A stretch of 64,000 bases of DNA from Zoroaster sp. YZ-2022 (lineage: Eukaryota; Echinodermata; Asteroidea; Forcipulatida; Zoroasteridae): contig CM055819.1 in the NCBI GenBank assembly GCA_029582265.1, positions 36,091,288 to 36,155,287 on the forward strand, in the 5' to 3' direction. Below the pieces are notes generated by a model. It searched no databases, was not told the DNA's origin, and worked only from the letters and a program-made list of their open reading frames with translations. The position numbers and the translations under genes are program-made. Positions 51,901-57,900 of the stretch are shown piece after piece (position 1 is the stretch's first letter; every line of letters begins with the position of its first letter).

Positions 51901-54900
51901 GAGAAATCGGTTTCTTGATGCTGTGTAATTAAACTTTAACACATGAATACTTACAAGGTTTGAAGACTTTGTAGACCATCAAATGTTACATTTGAAATTT
52001 TACTGATTTTGTTGTTTTGCAGCAATCTAAGATGGGAAAACAAAGTAGCATTATTACAAAGAAAAATCATTAAAGTTCATTAATTTGGTCATTTTCACCA
52101 ATGTCCTCAGGTTTTTCTCAAAGCATACTGTTTGAAACTTTGCATCTAAATTTTAATGAAACGTTTGTTGTCTCCCAGGCCTTTCATTGACAAGTGTTTT
52201 TCGATCGGCACACATGAACTTTGCACTCCATCAATTTTTTGCTGAGAGATGTAGCTTCAGTCAAGAGAAATCGGTTGGTCGATGCTGCATGATTGAAATT
52301 TATGACACGAATACTTACAAGGTTTGAAGACTTTGTAGACCATCAAATGTTCCTGGTGTAATTTCACTGATATTGTTGATTCCCAGCCCTCTAAGATGGG
52401 AAAACAAAGTAGCGTTATTGAAAAGAAAAATCATTAAAGCTCATTAATTTTGTCATTTTCACCAATGTCCTCAGGTTTTTCTCAAAAGATACTCTTTGAA
52501 ACTTTGCATCAAGTTTGTTGTCCTCCAGGACTTTCATTGACAAGTGTTTTTCAATTGGCACACATGAACTTCGCGCTCCATCAATCGTTTTGCTGAGAGA
52601 TGAAGCTTCAGTCAAGAGAAATCGGTTGCTCAATGCTGGGTAAGTGAAACTTAAGAGATGAATACTTACAAGGTTTGAAGACTTTGTAGACCATCAAATG
52701 TTACATCAAATTTGCTGCCGGGAGATGTAAACTTCAGTCAAGAGAAATCAGTTGCTCGATGCTGTGTAATTGAAATTTAACACATTAATACTTACAAGTA
52801 TTGAAGACTTCGTAGACCATCAAATGTTCCTGGTGTAATATCAGTGATATTGTTCATTTCCAGCGATCTAAGATGGGAAAACAAAGTAGCATTATCACAA
52901 AGAAAAATCATTAAAGTTAATTAATTTGGTTATTTTCACCAATGTCCTCAGGTTTTTCTCAAAGCATACTGTTTGAAACTTTGCATCTAAATTTTAATAA
53001 AATGTTTGTTGTCCTCCAGGCCTTTCATTGACAAGTGTTTTTCAATTGGCACACATGAACTTCGCGCTCCATCAATCTTTTTGCCGAGAGATGTACATTG
53101 TAGCTTCAGTCAAGTGAAATCGGTTGTTTAATGCTGGGTAAGTGAAATTTAAGACATGAATACTTAGAAGGTTTGAAGACTTCGTAGACCACCAAATGTT
53201 CCTGGTGTAATTTCACTGATTGTGTTGTTTTCCAGCACTCTTAGATGGGAAAACAGTAGCATTAAAACAATATCATTAAAGTCTGTTAATATGGTTATTT
53301 TCAACAATGTTCTTGGATTTTCCTGAAAACACAGTTTGTGAAATATTTTCATGGTATCAAACAAGTTGAAAATGTTCCTGCCTAATGAATCTCAATAGAC
53401 AACAGTTAAGTGCATCGAGAAATAAAAGTGGGGAAAGTATAAAAAGTTTGCTGTACTTTTTAGAAATTTTAAATTACAAGTGAATCACGATAGACAACAC
53501 TGAGGTTCATCAAAAATACTTAAATTACAGTTGACCAAAAGCCATTAGGGATTTTAGTCACGTGACATTTCATTCTCAATTTGCGCTGTAGCAGCACTCC
53601 TAATTCGTTTTAATTAAAGAAAAAATATAAAACAATGAACTATAATTGTTGTGGTGATATATTGTCTCATATCTGTTGAAATTTCAATTCATTACAAGCA
53701 ATACTTCTGAAGATACAGGGCCGGAAAGATTGAAAATATGGGGAAAATCGAGTTCTTGCTGCGTGCGGGACGCGTGACCCCACTTTTTAGACGGGTCAAC
53801 CTACATTTAGCCGCACTCTTTTGCGTTTACGCACGAGTTAACGGAAATGTACTGTTATAAAAATGATACCATCTGAAAGGGGAGAAAACATGCTTCATTT
53901 TGAGGGGTCAAACAAATATTTCGACCAGGAATAACCGAAACGGCACCAAAAAGAAAACTTCAATTGATTTTTTTCTCAGTACAATAAATAAATATTTCTT
54001 TCATTTGACCCCTAATCATGACTACCAATGATTACAAATATAATATCTGCAATTACTTTGGTGATTAACTGAGAAGAAGTCATGCGTAGGTCACTATTTT
54101 CAAAGGGTATATTTTGTACTTTTACATGATTCCTTATTCACTAAATTTGCCGGTCTTGTTCCCTGTATAAACGTATACGCATCGTATACAGACGGGCAAT
54201 AAACTACATGTATACTTGTGGCTACTATGCGTGCATGCGCTGTATGAACTGTCAATGTTAACGTGTTGGACCCGTTTCTAATTATTTTCAACATCAGGTA
54301 CATACGTACTTTGTTAAAATATTTATGTCATCAAAGTAACATGGTAACAGAGCTAATTTTAATGCATTATCCATGCAAAATGATTTAACAACAGATCACT
54401 CTAACTGAATTTCCTGAATTTGATATAAAATACTAACATATTACTGAAGCTGTGGTTACTATTGTTGTTATTACTTTTGGTAAAATAATAACAAATTGGT
54501 TCATTTCCATAGCAACACGATAATTATGCATAACATCTTCAGAGATTGTACATATCATGTTGAAATATATAGGTTAATAAAACATGGATTAAGTTTTACC
54601 CGTTTTGCAAAATAAAACACCAAATTACACATGTTATATGTTTCTATTTATTATACTTATTGAAAATGTCATGTTTCCACGGCAACGGTTTTCATTCAGC
54701 AATTAAATATCGTTAGTCCATAGACCTTATTTCGTTTTTCTAAAGTTGAAATTTTTGTGCAAATCCATAAAGAAATAGTGCAGATATAAAGAACATTTAT
54801 TAAAATTGTATGCTAAACGGTGCTGCTGCCCTTTCTATTCCGCAGAAGGCAAAAAACTTAGAAAAATGCATAGGCCTTTTTAGTTTTAAAATTGTATTAT

Positions 54901-57900
54901 CTCAGCAAAACTAACTCCGATTTGAACCCAATAAAGTGCATTGTTCAGCATTAAATGATACCTTTCCAATGGCTTCACGCTTGATGCAGCGGGACACAGG
55001 GTTAATTTTCACCTGAAAACCCTAACAGAACAGTGTTCAGTTTGTGACCACCCTAACCACGAAAACAGTGGGTATATAATACTGTATTCAAAACCTTCCC
55101 AACGTAAAATGAATTAAGCTTCACTTTGTTTATTAACCCTAACTCCCTAGGCATTGTACTAAAACAATAAAAATCCTTCAAAATCCTCCAGCTGGCTTTG
55201 TTGTCTAGGGAGTTAGGGTTAAGCTGGCTGATCGCTTGCCACAATCAGTGAATTTATTGCTCAAATTTATTACTGAAAAGCATACTGAAAGCATACTTGG
55301 TTTAATCTAAGTGATCGGTCTAAGTGATCGGTCAAATACATACAGAAATTATTCTACCAGCAATATATAATAACTAGAATCAAAACATAATTTTGATAGA
55401 CAACACTGGAGTGCATCGATATAAAAAAAAATGGTTCAGTGACAAGTATGGGACATGTCAGGCTATTTATTATTCGGAAAAACAAAGTAGTGCACTACTT
55501 TACACTACAGTGTGGATCGTTAAAGATTAAAAGTGAAAATGCAAATATTTTGATCGGCGAACATGATCTACGTTCTACTTCTAATGTAGACCATAAAAAT
55601 ATGTTACATTTGAAATTTTACTGATTTTGTTGTTTTGCAGCCATCTGAGATGGGAAAACAAAGTAGCGTTAAAACAAAATCATTAAAGCCCGTTAATTTG
55701 GTCATTTTCAACAATGTTCTTAGATTTTGCTGAAAGCATAGTTTGTGAAATGTTTTCATACATGGTATCAAACAAGTTGAAAATGTTCCTGCCTAATAAT
55801 TTTAATAAAATTAACTTTACAAATGAATTTCAAATACATCGAGAAATAAAAGAGGTAAAACATAAAAAGCTAGGTGGATTTTTTTAGAAATTTAAAATTA
55901 GAAGTAAATCACGATAGACAACACTTGGGTTCATCAAAAATACTGAAATTACAGTTGACCAAAATCTAACAGAACAGTGTTCAGATTGTGACCAGTCTAA
56001 GGATTATTGAAATGCATAAACATTATGATCATTGGTGACTTCATCAGTCAACAGAAATCAGTTGCTCAATGCTGTGTGATTGAAATTTAACACATGAATA
56101 CTTACAATTTGAAAATTAACTTTACAAATTAATCTCAACAGACTTAAGTAAAGACTAATTGCGGTGACACCATGTGAAATTCTCAATTGAGTAGTAATTA
56201 GTTCTGAAAAGAACTGGAGGTACAATTAAGACAACAGTTAACTGCATCGAGAAATAAAAGAGGGAAAAGTAAAAAGTTGGCTGTACTTTTTAGAAATTTA
56301 AAATTACAAGTGAATCACGATAGACAACACTTAGGTTCATCAAAAATACTGAAATTACAGTTGAACAAAATCTAACAGAACAGTGTTCAGATTGTGACAA
56401 GTCTAACAGATTGTTAGATTGTCAGATTGTGACCTGCCTAGTAGGCCTATCAAACAAGTTGAAAATGTTCCTGCCTAATGTTCAATCATTTTATAAAATT
56501 AACTTTATCTCCATAGACAACAGTTAAGTGCATCGAGAAATAAAAGTGGGGAAACTATAAAACGTTTGCTGTACTTTTTAGAAATTTTAAATTACAAGTG
56601 AATCACGATAGACAACACTTAGGTTCATCAAAAATACTTAAATTACAGTTGACCAAAATCCAGTAGGGATTTTGGTCACGTGACATTTCGTTCTCAATTT
56701 GCGCTGTAGCAGCACCCCACTTTTTAGACGGCTCAACCTAAATTCAGCCGCACTCTTTTGCGTTTACGCACGGGTTAACGGAAATGTACTGTTATAAAAA
56801 TGAAAGGGGAGAAAACATGCTTCATTTTGAGGGGTAAAACAAATATTTCTACCAAGAATAACCGAAACGGCACCAAAAAGAATACTTCAACTGATTTTTT
56901 TCCCAGTACAATAAATCAATATTTCTTTTATTTGGCCCATAATTATGACTTGTTTTAGGTTACTAATGCTACAATGTTTACCCTATCTTTAATACCCGCA
57001 TTTATGTCGAACATCATTTTTCGACATAATTTGATCTTAGGCCAAAAAAAAGTCTCTAGTTTTTGGTCTCTGCGCGCGTCGCCTCAGACCCGCTCGTCGG
57101 CATTTTTAGAATTTTTTTCGATGAAATGATGTCCAAATTGCAACCAAAATCCCTGGATCGCTGGAATTCTGCCGCTGTGTTTTAAATAGCTTGTTCACAT
57201 ATGGGTATGAACGTTTGCCTGATTTGTGCAGCCTCTATTAGCTACCATACTTTGTGTATGGAAATTTGGTCTGGTTTCATTAACCGCGTAGACATGTATC
57301 ACGTATTTCACTGGTTGGCAAAAAAAAACACTTTACTAAAAAAAATAATAAAAAATAAAACGTGTCACCACTAAATTGGGCGATATTTTTTTTTCATTTT
57401 TTTTTCATCCACGATATATCGGCAAACATATCGCGATTTTCGATAGTATTCCAATTATTTTGTTCATTCATGCACGATTACTTTAGAGCTGATAACCAGG
57501 TATGTACCCTCTACAAGTATCAAAATAAATCGCAAATTTGTTTACAGAGCGTGTATGTACTTCTGAAGTAGTTCGCTTTTGTTCCTCACTTCCAAAAGCT
57601 TAAAAGACTGTCATAATTTTGTTTCCATGAAATTTCTGACTTGACTCACCATGGCACTTTTTTTAATCGCGATTTGCCGATATCTCGATAACTTAAGAAG
57701 GTTCTCGATATCGTAATCTAAAAAAGGTATCGCGATATTCGATATTATTGTGTTATCGCACAAGCTTAGTCACCACACAGATTTTGAAGCCAACCTATGA
57801 CCGGATATTCTTCCGGACTTTACACAAATGTTCAACAAACCATTTGTAGTTATTCTCACTAGACAAACGAACATTGTTAATTGAAGTGGCAGGTTTAGGG

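Noticed and set aside
12964..53239. Regularly spaced repeats as a CRISPR-like array
   Set aside because: Units are LRR exons with eukaryotic splice sites; spacing is 348 bp or more and there are no cas genes.
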